Counted from the first letter of the stretch, positions 44,184 through 52,546 are shown. The stretch is 64,000 bases of DNA from Oerskovia jenensis (GCF_016907235.1 NZ_JAFBBO010000001.1:1736001-1800000); one strand, 5' to 3'. Numbers and translations: made by a program. The notes: generated by a model not told the origin, from the sequence alone.

Positions 44184-46045
44184 GGGGTTCCCTCCTGGGG
44201 AGACGGCTGGTCGGACGGCGGGCTGGGCGGGGCGGTCGGCTGGTCGGGTGCGGCGGGCGGCGCCTGCGCGAGCGAGCGGGCGACCGCGCCCGCGAGGTCC
44301 TTGGCCCCCGTCCGGGCGAACGTGACCCGTGGGACGCGCGCGACGCGCACGCGCGGCCCGGTGGGCCTCGCGCGAGACCCGTCGTCCTCCTCGGCAGGGG
44401 CGACCAGGGCCTCGGGGCCGCCGGCGGCCTCGCCCTCCTCGGCGACGGGCGCCCCGCCAAGGCCGCTCGGCACCAGGGCGTCCACGTCGTCCACGACCCA
44501 CCGCACCTCGTCCGTGTGCGCGGGGTCGTGCACGACGGCGAAGCGCGGGTCGTCGAGCGACAGGTACGTCACGAGCTCCGCGAGCCCCTGCTCGAGCGGG
44601 TTCTCCTCGACGAGCTGCGCGAGCGAGACCTGGCCCCGGCGTCGCAGCGCATCGCGGACCGTGCGGCTCAGACGCTCGGGGTCGACGTGGACCTGCGTGA
44701 ACAGGGCCGACGCGTCGAAGTCCGCGACGCCCGCGGTCACGCCCTCGCTCGCGAGCGGCTCCTGGTGCTGGGGCCGGTAGAGGGGGCGCTCGGTCGGCAG
44801 GTGCACGTCGACCGAGGTCGCGTCCATGGTCGTCGCGAGCGGTCCGGTCTCCGCCGCGCCGAGCCGCAGGCGGTCGGGGACGTCCCGCAGCGCGAGGGCG
44901 CGCGACTCGATGCTGCGGAGCACGTCGATCACGCGCCGGTTCTCGAGCCACACCTGGTCGTCGAGGAAGCGGCGCAGCTGCTCGGACAGGACGCGCACGG
45001 TCGACTGCGTGCGCTCGCCCGCGTCGAGCCAGTCGTAGTGGATGCGGCGCAGGCGGCGCCCGGCGGCGCGGCCGGTGACCCCGGGGCCCTCGTCGTCGTC
45101 CCCGACCTGCTCCTCCAGCGCGGGCAGCGACTGGACCTTCTCGACGAGCTCGGCGAACTCCTCCTGCCGCTGGCGGTCCAGGAGGAAGTCGTAGAACGCG
45201 TGGAAGCTGCGGCCCTGGTCCGAGTCCGCGATCGCGGACCTGCTCCCGACGACCGCGTCCAGCAGGTCGCCCTTGGCCCCGTCCCAGCCCGTGATGCGCT
45301 CGCGCATCTCGCGGTCGAGGTTCCGGAAGTTCGCCTCGACCTCGCGGAAGTCCGCGAGCAGGTCCGCGGCCGTGCCCGTGAGCTGCTGGTAGCGGTCGCG
45401 CTGGGCGGCCGCGTCGAGCAACGAGAGCTGGCCCGCGCGCACGCGCTCGATCTCCTCCTCGATCCGCGCGCGTCGCGCCTCGAGCTCGCGCAGGCGTGCG
45501 TCGGCGTCGGACTCGGTGCCGACCGTGAGCTGACGCAGCAGCTCGAAGACCGTGTTGAGGCGCGACTCCGTGCCCACGAAGCTGCGCTCCCGCAGCGCCG
45601 AGACCCACGAGACGGCCTTCTCGACGGCCGGGGTCGCGTCGTAGTGCGCCTCCTCCGAGCCCGTCGGGTAGAACTTGCGCAGCCAACCCTGCTCGGGTGC
45701 GGACCAGTGGTCGAGGTACGCCTTGGGCGCGCGCGGGTACCTGCGTCCCCCGGCCGGGGGCTGCGCTTCGGCGTCCGCCCCCTCCTGCCCGACGACGTCG
45801 CTCCCCACCGCGGGCTCGTCCCCCTCCGGGGCGGGCCGGGGTTGCGCGCGGGCGGGTCGGTCCGGGCCGTCGATCGCGTACAGCGCGTCGTCGAGGAGAG
45901 AGACCAGCTCGGCCTCACCGATCGAGCGGACGTTCTGCTCGACGAAGACGGTGCCGAGGAAGCTCAGCGCGAGCGGCGCGTTGTCCGAGCGCAGGAGACG
46001 CCAGGCGGGGGTGCGCCGCAGGGCGTCGATGTCGTCGTGCTGCAC
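44180..46045 (-). CDS. jetA: Wadjet kleisin-like subunit JetA (DUF3375)
   Basis: 621 residues from GTG 46045. It has DUF3375 features: DALRRTPAWRLLRSDNAPL at the N-terminus, DHWSAPEQGWLRKFYPTGSEE, helical SFVGTESRLNTVFELLRQL and coiled coil RLRELEARRARIEEEIERVR, then GRSFHAFYDFLLDRQRQEEF. Two low-complexity inserts stand out (about 80-110 and the Pro/Ala-rich C-terminal 90 residues). JetA is the kleisin that closes the JetC ring. It is first gene of the jetABC operon; the upstream 264 bp are the divergent promoter region with the membrane-protein gene. Confidence 0.92.
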   Translation of the reverse strand: MQHDDIDALRRTPAWRLLRSDNAPLALSFLGTVFVEQNVRSIGEAELVSLLDDALYAIDGPDRPARAQPRPAPEGDEPAVGSDVVGQEGADAEAQPPAGGRRYPRAPKAYLDHWSAPEQGWLRKFYPTGSEEAHYDATPAVEKAVSWVSALRERSFVGTESRLNTVFELLRQLTVGTESDADARLRELEARRARIEEEIERVRAGQLSLLDAAAQRDRYQQLTGTAADLLADFREVEANFRNLDREMRERITGWDGAKGDLLDAVVGSRSAIADSDQGRSFHAFYDFLLDRQRQEEFAELVEKVQSLPALEEQVGDDDEGPGVTGRAAGRRLRRIHYDWLDAGERTQSTVRVLSEQLRRFLDDQVWLENRRVIDVLRSIESRALALRDVPDRLRLGAAETGPLATTMDATSVDVHLPTERPLYRPQHQEPLASEGVTAGVADFDASALFTQVHVDPERLSRTVRDALRRRGQVSLAQLVEENPLEQGLAELVTYLSLDDPRFAVVHDPAHTDEVRWVVDDVDALVPSGLGGAPVAEEGEAAGGPEALVAPAEEDDGSRARPTGPRVRVARVPRVTFARTGAKDLAGAVARSLAQAPPAAPDQPTAPPSPPSDQPSPQEGTP

Positions 46046-46309
46046 TCAGGCCCTCTCGCGCGTGCTTGTTCGGTGCCGACCGGTGGCTGGGTCGTGCGCC
46101 GGTCGGGGCGGTTGCTGCAAGGAGTCGCACGATCAGCCGCACCGAGCATCCTAGGCGCCGGGTCCCACGATCCAGGGATCGGCACGGTCGTGAGGCGCAC
46201 CCCGTCCCGCCGCCGCGGACCTCCGTCGAGGCGCTCCGTCGAACGATGTACGCGCGGCGAGCGAAGATCGCCGAGGTGGGCGACGCCGTCGGGCGGGCGC
46301 TCGACCAGC

Positions 46310-47068
46310 ATGGACACCATGTCGAGCCTCCTGGAGAACCCGCTGGTCCTGCTGATCCTCGCGTGCGAGGTCGGCTTCTGGGTCGTGCTCGCCGCGGGGC
46401 TGATCACGCGATACGTGCTGCGGCGACAGCGCGTGAGCACGGTCCTGCTGCTCAGCGTGCCGCTCATCGACCTGCTGCTCGTGACCGTATCGATCGCGGA
46501 CGTCGCGAGCGGGTCGCCGCCCGAGGCCGTGCACGGGCTCGCGGCCGTCTACCTGGGGTTCACGGTGGCTTTCGGGCACTCGATCGTCTCGTGGGCCGAC
46601 GTCCGCGCCGCGCACTGGTTCGGCGACGGGCCGGCCCCCGTCAAGCCGCCCAAGGACGGCCTGGCGGGGCTCGTGCACGAGATGCGAGAGCTCGGCAAGG
46701 CGCTGATCGCCGCAGTCATCGCGCTCGGAGTCATCAGCACCCTGTCGGTCGTCGCGGGCGACGGCCTGCTCCCGCCCGCGCAGTGGCCGGGCGACCCGCT
46801 GTGGGGCTGGGCGCTGCGGGTCTCGATCGTGCTCGGGGCGTGGGTCGTGTTCGGTCCCGTGTGGGTGCTGCTGGGGCTCGGGAGCGACGCGAAGGACGCG
46901 GGTGCCGGGCGGGGCGAGGTGCCGGACCCCGTGGACCTCGCCGGGCCGGCTGCGGACCGCGCCGGGGACTCGACGATCCCGGCGGACTCAGTGGGTGGCT
47001 ACCGGTCGGACGGGGCGAACGGCTCGAACGGCGGGCTGTCGCCGAACCGGTCGAACGTGTCGAGGTAG
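46310..47068 (+). CDS. Conserved membrane protein with five predicted helices
   Basis: 252 residues from ATG 46310 (ATG 46319 is an alternative). Hydrophobic segments: PLVLLILACEVGFWVVLAAG, VLLLSVPLIDLLLVTVSIAD, LAAVYLGFTVAFGHSIVSW, LIAAVIALGVISTLSVVAG and VSIVLGAWVVFGPVWVLLGL. The motif GHSIVSWADVRAAHWFGDG with a Pro-Lys-rich loop after it (PAPVKPPKDG) is typical of an uncharacterised actinobacterial membrane family. The C-terminal tail is Gly/Ser/Asn-rich. Function unknown. Its last 70 bp overlap the convergent next gene. Confidence 0.75.
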   Translation: MDTMSSLLENPLVLLILACEVGFWVVLAAGLITRYVLRRQRVSTVLLLSVPLIDLLLVTVSIADVASGSPPEAVHGLAAVYLGFTVAFGHSIVSWADVRAAHWFGDGPAPVKPPKDGLAGLVHEMRELGKALIAAVIALGVISTLSVVAGDGLLPPAQWPGDPLWGWALRVSIVLGAWVVFGPVWVLLGLGSDAKDAGAGRGEVPDPVDLAGPAADRAGDSTIPADSVGGYRSDGANGSNGGLSPNRSNVSR

Positions 47069-47583
47069 CGCGACGCCCACGACACACGGGTGATCTCGTC
47101 GAGCCCGAACCACTTCGGAGCCACCTCCCAGTGTCCGGCCGTGTCGAGGAACCACAGGCCGAGGCCCTCTCCCGTCAGTCCCTCGACCGCCCCGGGAAAG
47201 TACTCACCGGGCGACGTCCGCTCGGCGTGCACGGCGAGCAGGCGGCTCGCGCGGGCGACCGACCGCACGACCCCTTCGACGGAGGCGAGGTCGACGGCGA
47301 GGTCCGGTAGCGGGACCGGCCACGTCCCGAGCCCGGATGCGGCTCGCTCGACGAAACGTTGGTCCGAGCGCCGCGCACGACGGACCCGCGTGACGTCGTC
47401 GGTCCTGATCGCCTCGTAGCCGTCGGTGTGAGCCCGGTCCGCCAACGACCCGACGAGCGTCCAGTGCCCCGTCGCGAGCACCACCCCCTCCAGCAGGTCG
47501 GTGTCGGGGCCCAGGGTGCGGCGGTGGACCGTAACGACGACGCCGGTCGTGCGTGCCTCGTCGAGGGAGATCGTGCGGGACAT
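46999..47583 (-). CDS. Hypothetical protein, about 194 aa
   Basis: From ATG 47583 (an ATG at 47613 adds ten residues; neither has a strong ribosome-binding site). The product starts MSRTISLDEARTTGVVVTVHR and has TLGPDTDLLEGVVLATGHWT and TGEGLGLWFLDTAGHWEVAP, an alpha/beta pattern without signal or membrane segments. I do not recognise a family. The 3' end overlaps the convergent membrane protein gene by 70 bp (46999-47068). Confidence 0.6.
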   Translation of the reverse strand: MSRTISLDEARTTGVVVTVHRRTLGPDTDLLEGVVLATGHWTLVGSLADRAHTDGYEAIRTDDVTRVRRARRSDQRFVERAASGLGTWPVPLPDLAVDLASVEGVVRSVARASRLLAVHAERTSPGEYFPGAVEGLTGEGLGLWFLDTAGHWEVAPKWFGLDEITRVSWASRYLDTFDRFGDSPPFEPFAPSDR

Positions 47584-47681
47584 GCCCGGAGCGTAGCGGC
47601 CGCGGTTCGCCATCGGGAGCGCATTCTCCGCGACCGGTGCGCCGAGGCCGCCCGCGACCGCCCGTGACGACGGCGCCCTGG

Positions 47682-47762
47682 CCGAGCATGCGGTGGGCGT
47701 CAGTCGAGCATGCCGTTGTCGTCCGATCCGGGCCGGATTCCGACCACAACCGCATGTTCGGC
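47682..47762. repeat. Dispersed palindromic repeat, family B copy 2
   Basis: Half-copy CCGAGCATGCGGTGGGCGTC (47682-47701), then arms 47703-47726 and 47739-47762 pairing at 19 of 24 positions with a 12-nt loop. It lies 56 bp upstream of the next stop codon on the plus coordinate, i.e. downstream of the minus-strand end of the kinase-like gene is at 47819. Confidence 0.75.
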
Positions 47763-47818
47763 AGCCGGACCGGGCAGGCCGGGTGGTGCGGGTCGAGGCT
47801 GGGTGCGGGACGGGCTGA

Positions 47819-48325
47819 TCAGACGTCGAGCCAGTCCTTGGCCGCGGCCAGCAGCTCGGCGTCGTCGAGCGAGGCGTCGAGCCGCGCCCTTGGGTCGGTC
47901 CAGGCCGCGAGCGCCCGGGCGCGGTCGGCGAGCGAGTCCCACCCGGGCTCGGGCAGCGCCGGGTAGCGCGAGCCGCGAGTCACGAGACGCTCGCGGTGCA
48001 GCCCCTCGTCCGCGAGGTACACCTCGACGAACCAGAGCCGGGTGCCGACCCGCGTCGCGAGGTCGACCCACTGCTGACGGGCCGCGGGGTGGTCGTTGAC
48101 CGCGTCGACGATCACCGCGTTGCCCAGGAGCAGGTTCTCCTCGGCCGCTGCCTCGACGGCGAGGTACGCGCCCAGGCCGGTGACGTCGTCGTGCACCGCC
48201 CCTGCTCGCAGGAACGCGTCCTCGACGGGGTCGACGCTGAGCATCACCGCCCTCAGGTCGCGCGCGAGGAGGCGCGCGAGTCGACTCTTGCCGGTTCCGG
48301 GCAGTCCCGCCATGGCGATCAGCAC
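47819..48325 (-). CDS. P-loop kinase-like protein (AAA_33/zeta-like)
   Basis: 168 residues from GTG 48325. The P-loop is LIAMAGLPGTGKSRLARLLA, followed by VMLSVDPVEDAFLRAGAV, NAVIVDAVNDHPAARQQWV, WFVEVYLADEGLHRERLVTR and DPRARLDASLDDAELL. This is the small ATP-dependent nucleoside/sugar-kinase-like AAA_33 family, as in gluconate- or chloramphenicol phosphotransferase-like proteins. The frame is open further to 48418, but that part comes from the palindromic repeat A3 and has no ribosome-binding site. Substrate unknown. Confidence 0.78.
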   Translation of the reverse strand: MLIAMAGLPGTGKSRLARLLARDLRAVMLSVDPVEDAFLRAGAVHDDVTGLGAYLAVEAAAEENLLLGNAVIVDAVNDHPAARQQWVDLATRVGTRLWFVEVYLADEGLHRERLVTRGSRYPALPEPGWDSLADRARALAAWTDPRARLDASLDDAELLAAAKDWLDV

Positions 48326-48392
48326 GATCGAGAGACTAGGCCCTTGCCGACCGCGCGGCCCGCCGAACGCGCCAACGTCGTCCGTCGAAGGT

Positions 48393-48451
48393 GCCGAGAA
48401 CGACGTCGAGGCCGCCACGGGACCGCCAGCGACCTCAACCCCGTTCTCGAC
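48393..48451. repeat. Dispersed palindromic repeat, family A copy 3
   Basis: Arms 48393-48415 and 48429-48451 pair at 18 of 23 positions with a 13-nt loop; right arm includes CCTCAACCCCGTTCTCG. It ends 19 bp past the stop of the upstream hypothetical gene (48471). Confidence 0.8.
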
Positions 48452-48470
48452 CGACGCCCCGACGTCCTCG

Positions 48471-49142
48471 TCAGTGCTCCGCCGCGACGTAGGTCAGCCC
48501 GGCCGGTCCCACGACGAGATGCGCCCGGTCCCGTGGAGCGGCGGGAGCGAGCCGGTCCGGCCCGTCCACGCCGTCGCCGTCGCCCGCGACCTCGAACCCG
48601 ATCACGGCGCGACGGAACGGGACGGTCCGGTGCACCGAGCGACCGACTCCGGCCAGCCATTCGTCGAGGGGGCGGCGCCAGGTGAGGGACTCGGCCCCCG
48701 AGCGGTCGTCGAACGGGAACCCGTCGACCTCGACACCGCCGGCGTCGAGCCCCGCGAGGGGAAGGTGGAGGACCAACCAGTCGAGGTCCACGACGTCGAG
48801 GCCAGAGCCCGAACCGCGAGCGTCGCCGTCGTCGCGCTCACCCCGAAGGAGCAGGATCCCGCACGAGGACTCGCCACCACCGGGAAGGCGCACCACGCCG
48901 CGCAGGTGCGCCCCTCGGACGAGCGCCCCACCGGCGGCCCGGACCGCCGCCCGGTCCTCCGAGGCCACACGGGCCTCGACCGTGCCGTCGACGACCGTGA
49001 GGCGGGAGAGGCCGACGGCGGCGACGAGGGCGGCGACCCGGTCGTCGAGGCGGTCGTCGTCGGCGCGCCCCACCAGCAGGGCGAGCTCGTAGAAACCCCC
49101 CGCCCAGTGCCGAGGGCTCATCGGGTCGTCGCGTCGAGTCAT
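48471..49142 (-). CDS. Hypothetical protein, 223 aa
   Basis: From ATG 49142 (ATG 49121 in SPRHWAGGFYELALLVG is an alternative). The first part, HWAGGFYELALLVGRADDDR and VAALVAAVGLSRLTVVDGT, is a small alpha/beta domain; the second has GILLLRGERDDGDARGSGSG and VVDLDWLVLHLPLAGLDAG, with ESLTWRRPLDEWLAGVGRSV near the end. No signal peptide, membrane segment or known motif. It lies between palindromic repeats A3 and A4. I cannot assign a function. Confidence 0.55.
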   Translation of the reverse strand: MTRRDDPMSPRHWAGGFYELALLVGRADDDRLDDRVAALVAAVGLSRLTVVDGTVEARVASEDRAAVRAAGGALVRGAHLRGVVRLPGGGESSCGILLLRGERDDGDARGSGSGLDVVDLDWLVLHLPLAGLDAGGVEVDGFPFDDRSGAESLTWRRPLDEWLAGVGRSVHRTVPFRRAVIGFEVAGDGDGVDGPDRLAPAAPRDRAHLVVGPAGLTYVAAEH

Positions 49143-49219
49143 GGGACGACGATGCAGGGTGCGAGGCACTGTGTCCACGGACCGTGCCGATCGACCACGC
49201 CGTCGTCGTCGCCGCACGT

Positions 49220-49279
49220 GCCGAGAACGAGGCCGAGGCCGCCACCGGACCGGTGGCGACCTCGACCCCCGTTCTCGAC
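49220..49279. repeat. Dispersed palindromic repeat, family A copy 4
   Basis: Arms 49220-49242 and 49256-49279 (one extra base in the right arm) with a 13-nt loop CACCGGACCGGTG that is itself nearly self-complementary. It lies 11 bp past the protease stop codon (49291), consistent with a terminator role. Confidence 0.8.
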
Positions 49280-49290
49280 CGAGGCCGCTG

Positions 49291-50778
49291 CTACGGCGTC
49301 GTCGCTCCCAGCGTGTACGCGCCGGAGCCCGCGTACGCGTTCACCGCGTACCGGTAGTACCCGGCGGTGCCGGTGTACGTGAGCGCCTCCGCGGCGCCGG
49401 AGGACGTCGACTGCGCGACGTTCGCCCACGCGGAACCGTTCCACTTCTGCAGGTACAGGTCGAGGTCCGTGCCGGCCGGACCGCTCAGGCACACGCGGTG
49501 CACCCCGCTGTTCTGGACCGTGACGTACGAGCCGTTCGGCTGGGCGACCGTGGCTCCGGCCGAGACGCTGCCCTGGTAGGTCCGCGCATAGCCCGGGCAC
49601 CCGGCCGGCGGCGGCTCGTTGCCCCCTCCGCCCGAGGTCACGAGCGTGAGGCCGTAGGCCGAGAGCGCCTCGTTGACGGGCTGGAAGTACGTCGTGCCGC
49701 CCGACGAGCAGTTGCCCGACCCGCCCGACGTCAGGCCCTGTGCCTGGTTGCCCGCGAGGAGCGAGCCGCCCGAGTCGCCCGGCTCGGCGCACACGTTGGT
49801 GCGGATGAGCCCCGAGACGGTCCCCTGCGGGTACGTCACCGAGCTGTTGTAGGCCGCGATCGTGCCGCAGCGCCAGCCCGTCGTGGAACCGGACCGGCAG
49901 ACCGAGGAACCCACGGGTGCGGCCGTCGAGCCCGCGACCGCGACGCGTCCACCGCTGTAGTTGTTGACGGCCCCGACCGGGGTGTTCCCCGCGTCGACCT
50001 GCACCCAGGCGTAGTCGTTGCCGGGGAAGCTCGACCCGCGGAACGTGCCGCCCGGCCCCGAGGTGCGGGTGCCCACCGTCCCGCAGTGGCCTGCGGTGAC
50101 GAAGCCGCCGTTCACCGCGAAGCCCACCGAGCAGCGGCCACCTGAGCCCATGGTGTACGCGTTGCCGCCCACCACGTCGATCAGCGGACGGGGATCCTCG
50201 GTCGTGGTCACGTAGGTGATGGCGTCGGCGGGCACGCCTGCGTCCGCGGCCGCTTGTTCGGCGAGGGCGCGGCCGTCGTCGTGCACGTTGACGACGACCT
50301 GGTTGGTCGTGACGTCGACGTACCAGCTCGGGACCGCGGCCGGGTCGGTGAGCTCGCCGTCGAGCGCCGCCTTCCACGTGTCGAGCTCGGCGAGCGTGTG
50401 GTCGACGACCACGGGCGTCGCGCCTGCCGCACGGACCTCCTGGGTCTCGGTACCGTCGGCGACGCCCACGTACAGGGTGTTCTTCGCGGGGTCGACCCAG
50501 GCGCCCGCGTAGGCGTCCAGGCTCTCGGCGAGAGAGTCCTCGGTGCTCGCCGCGTCGGACTGGAACGCCAGACGCTTCGTCGCGTCCTTGGCGCTCAGCC
50601 CCAGGTCGCGCTGGAGGGCGCGCAGCACCTCGGGCGCGACCTTCGGGGAGGTCTGGGGAGAAACGGTCGGGGTGTCGGGGGTGGGCGGCGCCGCGTTCGC
50701 GGTGAGCGCCGCAGGTCCGGCCACGAGTGCCGTCGCGGCGCACGCCGTGGCGAGCGTCTTCCAGAGTGATCGTGCCAT
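49291..50778 (-). CDS. Secreted trypsin-like serine protease (alpha-lytic/69B4 type) with C-terminal PPC domain
   Basis: 495 residues. The signal peptide is residues 1-30 (LATACAATALVAGPAALTANAA). An alpha-lytic-type prodomain (about 40-195: VLRALQRDLGLSAKDATKRL) acts as a folding chaperone. The mature domain (from about 199) starts LIDVVGGNAYTM and has the triad His231 (TAGHC), Asp255 (NDYAWV) and Ser336 (GDSGGS) with six Cys likely in three disulphides. It resembles the Cellulomonas 69B4-type alkaline protease (SFPGNDYA, TVCAEPGDSGGSLLAGNQAQ-like). A Gly/Pro linker leads to a C-terminal PPC beta-domain (394-495). It is downstream of a LysR gene on the same strand. Confidence 0.95.
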   Translation of the reverse strand: MARSLWKTLATACAATALVAGPAALTANAAPPTPDTPTVSPQTSPKVAPEVLRALQRDLGLSAKDATKRLAFQSDAASTEDSLAESLDAYAGAWVDPAKNTLYVGVADGTETQEVRAAGATPVVVDHTLAELDTWKAALDGELTDPAAVPSWYVDVTTNQVVVNVHDDGRALAEQAAADAGVPADAITYVTTTEDPRPLIDVVGGNAYTMGSGGRCSVGFAVNGGFVTAGHCGTVGTRTSGPGGTFRGSSFPGNDYAWVQVDAGNTPVGAVNNYSGGRVAVAGSTAAPVGSSVCRSGSTTGWRCGTIAAYNSSVTYPQGTVSGLIRTNVCAEPGDSGGSLLAGNQAQGLTSGGSGNCSSGGTTYFQPVNEALSAYGLTLVTSGGGGNEPPPAGCPGYARTYQGSVSAGATVAQPNGSYVTVQNSGVHRVCLSGPAGTDLDLYLQKWNGSAWANVAQSTSSGAAEALTYTGTAGYYRYAVNAYAGSGAYTLGATTP

Positions 50779-50881
50779 CTCGATGTCCCTTCGTCGGGTC
50801 CCGGGATCGCCGGGCGAACGAGGCTCACGCTAGGGAGCGGGACGTGGGCGGCACAGATGGCAACCTGGGCATATCGGAGCG

Positions 50882-51835
50882 TTATGTGAGGGTCTCCCCG
50901 TAGGCGTCGAGCCAGCACAGGTAGCGCGGGCTGCGGCTCGCGGCGTCGTGGTGGGAGCGGACGGCGGCGTCGACGAGCACCTCGACGGGCAGGTGCGCCG
51001 AGCCGCTGCGCCAGCCCACGTAGTGCGCCCAGCGCAGGGGCGCACCGTCGAGCGGCACGACCTGCGTGCCCGGGGTGTCGGGGAACGTCGGCTGGACCAG
51101 GGCGACCGCGTGCCCGGCCTGGACGAGGTCGATCACGGTCGGGCGGTCGGCCTCGCTCAGGCCCGACGGCGTGAAGCCCGCCCGCGCGCACGCCTGCGCG
51201 AAGCAGCGCTCGAAGCACCCCTCCCCGGGCCCGCTGAGCCACACCTCGTCGGCGAGCTCGCCCAGGGCGACCGACGGACGGTCTGCGTGCCGGTGCCCTG
51301 CGGGGACGAGCACGAACACGGGGTCGACGTCGACACGCCACCACGCGACCCCTCCCGTCGTGGGCGGGGTCGCGTCCGAGCACAGGCCCACGAGCGCGAC
51401 GTCGAGCGTGCCTGCCGCGAGCTGCTGCGCGGTGTCGTCCACGGACCAGCTCGTCGCGGTCGTGAGCCGGACGTCGGGCAGGGCCGTGACGAGCCGGTGC
51501 ACGAAGCGGCCCGCGAGGGCGCTCGCCACGGTCCCGACCCGCAGCGTCCCCGGGCCGTCCTCGTCCCGGTTGACGTGCTGCTGGACGTCGTCGAGCAGCG
51601 AGGTCATGGCGGGCAGCACCATGCGGGCGCGGCCCAGGACGAGCTCACCGAGGGCCGTGGGGTGGGCACCGCGCTGGTCCCGGGTGAAGACCTGTCCGCC
51701 GAGCGCACGGTCGATGCGGTTGAGCTGCGCGGTCAGCGCGGGCTGCGCGATCCCGAGGGCCGCCGCGGCCCGCGTCACACTCCCCTGGTCCGCGACGGCC
51801 ACGATCAGCCGCAGGTGACGGAGCTCGAGGTCCAT
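50882..51835 (-). CDS. LysR-family transcriptional regulator
   Basis: 317 residues from ATG 51835. The N-terminal winged helix is LELRHLRLIVAVADQGSVTR, then AALGIAQPALTAQLNRIDRA. The substrate domain has TLRVGTVASALAGRFVHRLV, DVALVGLCSDATPPTTGGV and SEADRPTVIDLVQAGHAVAL. It is 103 bp upstream of and co-directional with the secreted protease gene; the frame open further upstream runs into repeat B3. It may control the protease or the divergent DUF2867/TetR genes (uncertain). Confidence 0.88.
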   Translation of the reverse strand: MDLELRHLRLIVAVADQGSVTRAAAALGIAQPALTAQLNRIDRALGGQVFTRDQRGAHPTALGELVLGRARMVLPAMTSLLDDVQQHVNRDEDGPGTLRVGTVASALAGRFVHRLVTALPDVRLTTATSWSVDDTAQQLAAGTLDVALVGLCSDATPPTTGGVAWWRVDVDPVFVLVPAGHRHADRPSVALGELADEVWLSGPGEGCFERCFAQACARAGFTPSGLSEADRPTVIDLVQAGHAVALVQPTFPDTPGTQVVPLDGAPLRWAHYVGWRSGSAHLPVEVLVDAAVRSHHDAASRSPRYLCWLDAYGETLT

Positions 51836-51916
51836 GCGCCCGAAACTAGCGCGGCGGGTGACGTTTCGCGCCTCGTCGGGGGTGGCCGGTTGCCGCGCCG
51901 CAGGCCCCCTTGCGCT

Positions 51917-51996
51917 GCCGAGCATGCGGTTGCTGTCGGTCGAGCATGCGGTTGGCGTCGAGAATCGGCGGTTTCGAGACGCCAACCGCATGCTCG
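51917..51996. repeat. Dispersed palindromic repeat, family B copy 3
   Basis: Half-copy CCGAGCATGCGGTTGCTGTC (51918-51937), then CGAGCATGCGGTTGGCGTC (51941-51959) pairing perfectly (19 of 19) with 51978-51996; loop 18 nt. It starts 17 bp beyond the stop of the DUF2867 gene (52014). Confidence 0.88.
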
Positions 51997-52013
51997 GGAA
52001 CGAAGGGGAGGGT

Positions 52014-52478
52014 TCAGCCGAGGCGGCGGGCGGCCCCGCGGAGCATCGCCCTGAGCACGGGTCCGTGAGCCAGGCGCACCGGGACGAAGTAGGCGCGCCC
52101 CCTCCAGCCGTGCAGGCGCACGACGGTCGTGACGCGCACGAGGCGAGCGGCGCCGTCGACCCCTACCGCGCAGCGGAAGTCCAGGTGCGTGTCGTCCGCG
52201 ACGATGAGCGCCTCCTCTCCCTCGACGCGCGAGACGTCGAAGACGTCCCGGTCCGCGGGGCGCACCCCGATGAGCGGGACGAGGACCTGTCGGAGCCCCA
52301 GCGCGACGCGTACCCACAGGGGCGTCGAGCGGACGTCGAAGATCGCGCGGGCCCAGGTCGCCGGGTCGGTCGTCGCACGGGCCGGCAGGGGGACGACGAC
52401 GACGTCCGCGTGGTCGGGCTGCGGGACGTCCTCGAACGCGAGCGAGGAGAAGTGCGGCTTCACGGGTGCTGCGGTCAT
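52014..52478 (-). CDS. DUF2867-family protein
   Basis: 154 residues from ATG 52478. It begins with a helical stretch (DYADVV-like PDHADVVVVPLPARATTDPA), then WARAIFDVRSTPLWVRVALG and the SRPBCC-like beta sheet VFDVSRVEGEEALIVADDTH, DFRCAVGVDGAARLVRVTTVVR, ending YFVPVRLAHGPVLRAMLRGA. This is the DUF2867 (lipid or hydrophobic-ligand-binding fold) pattern. Function unknown. It is divergent from a TetR gene across two perfect operator copies, so it is probably the regulated target. Confidence 0.75.
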   Translation of the reverse strand: MTAAPVKPHFSSLAFEDVPQPDHADVVVVPLPARATTDPATWARAIFDVRSTPLWVRVALGLRQVLVPLIGVRPADRDVFDVSRVEGEEALIVADDTHLDFRCAVGVDGAARLVRVTTVVRLHGWRGRAYFVPVRLAHGPVLRAMLRGAARRLG

Positions 52479-52501
52479 GGGAACGCCTTCCTCGAACCGG
52501 A

Positions 52502-52544
52502 TCCGTACGCCACCGTACGGACACTCCGTACGGTAGCGTACGGA
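52502..52544. promoter_or_regulatory. Two perfect tandem TetR operators
   Basis: Two 20-bp copies of TCCGTACG-N4-CGTACGGA, at 52502-52521 (spacer CCAC) and 52525-52544 (spacer GTAG), separated by 3 bp (centres 23 bp apart). All arms are identical and perfectly symmetric. The second ends 2 bp before the TetR ATG at 52547, and both lie between the divergent DUF2867 and TetR genes. Binding by the adjacent TetR is inferred. Confidence 0.8.
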
Positions 52545-52546
52545 GC

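Noticed and set aside
39928-46045. Assignment of jetABC to a MukBEF chromosome condensin
   Set aside because: DUF3375- and DUF4194-type partners fit JetA and JetB; MukE/MukF partners are not found and MukBEF is a gamma-proteobacterial system.
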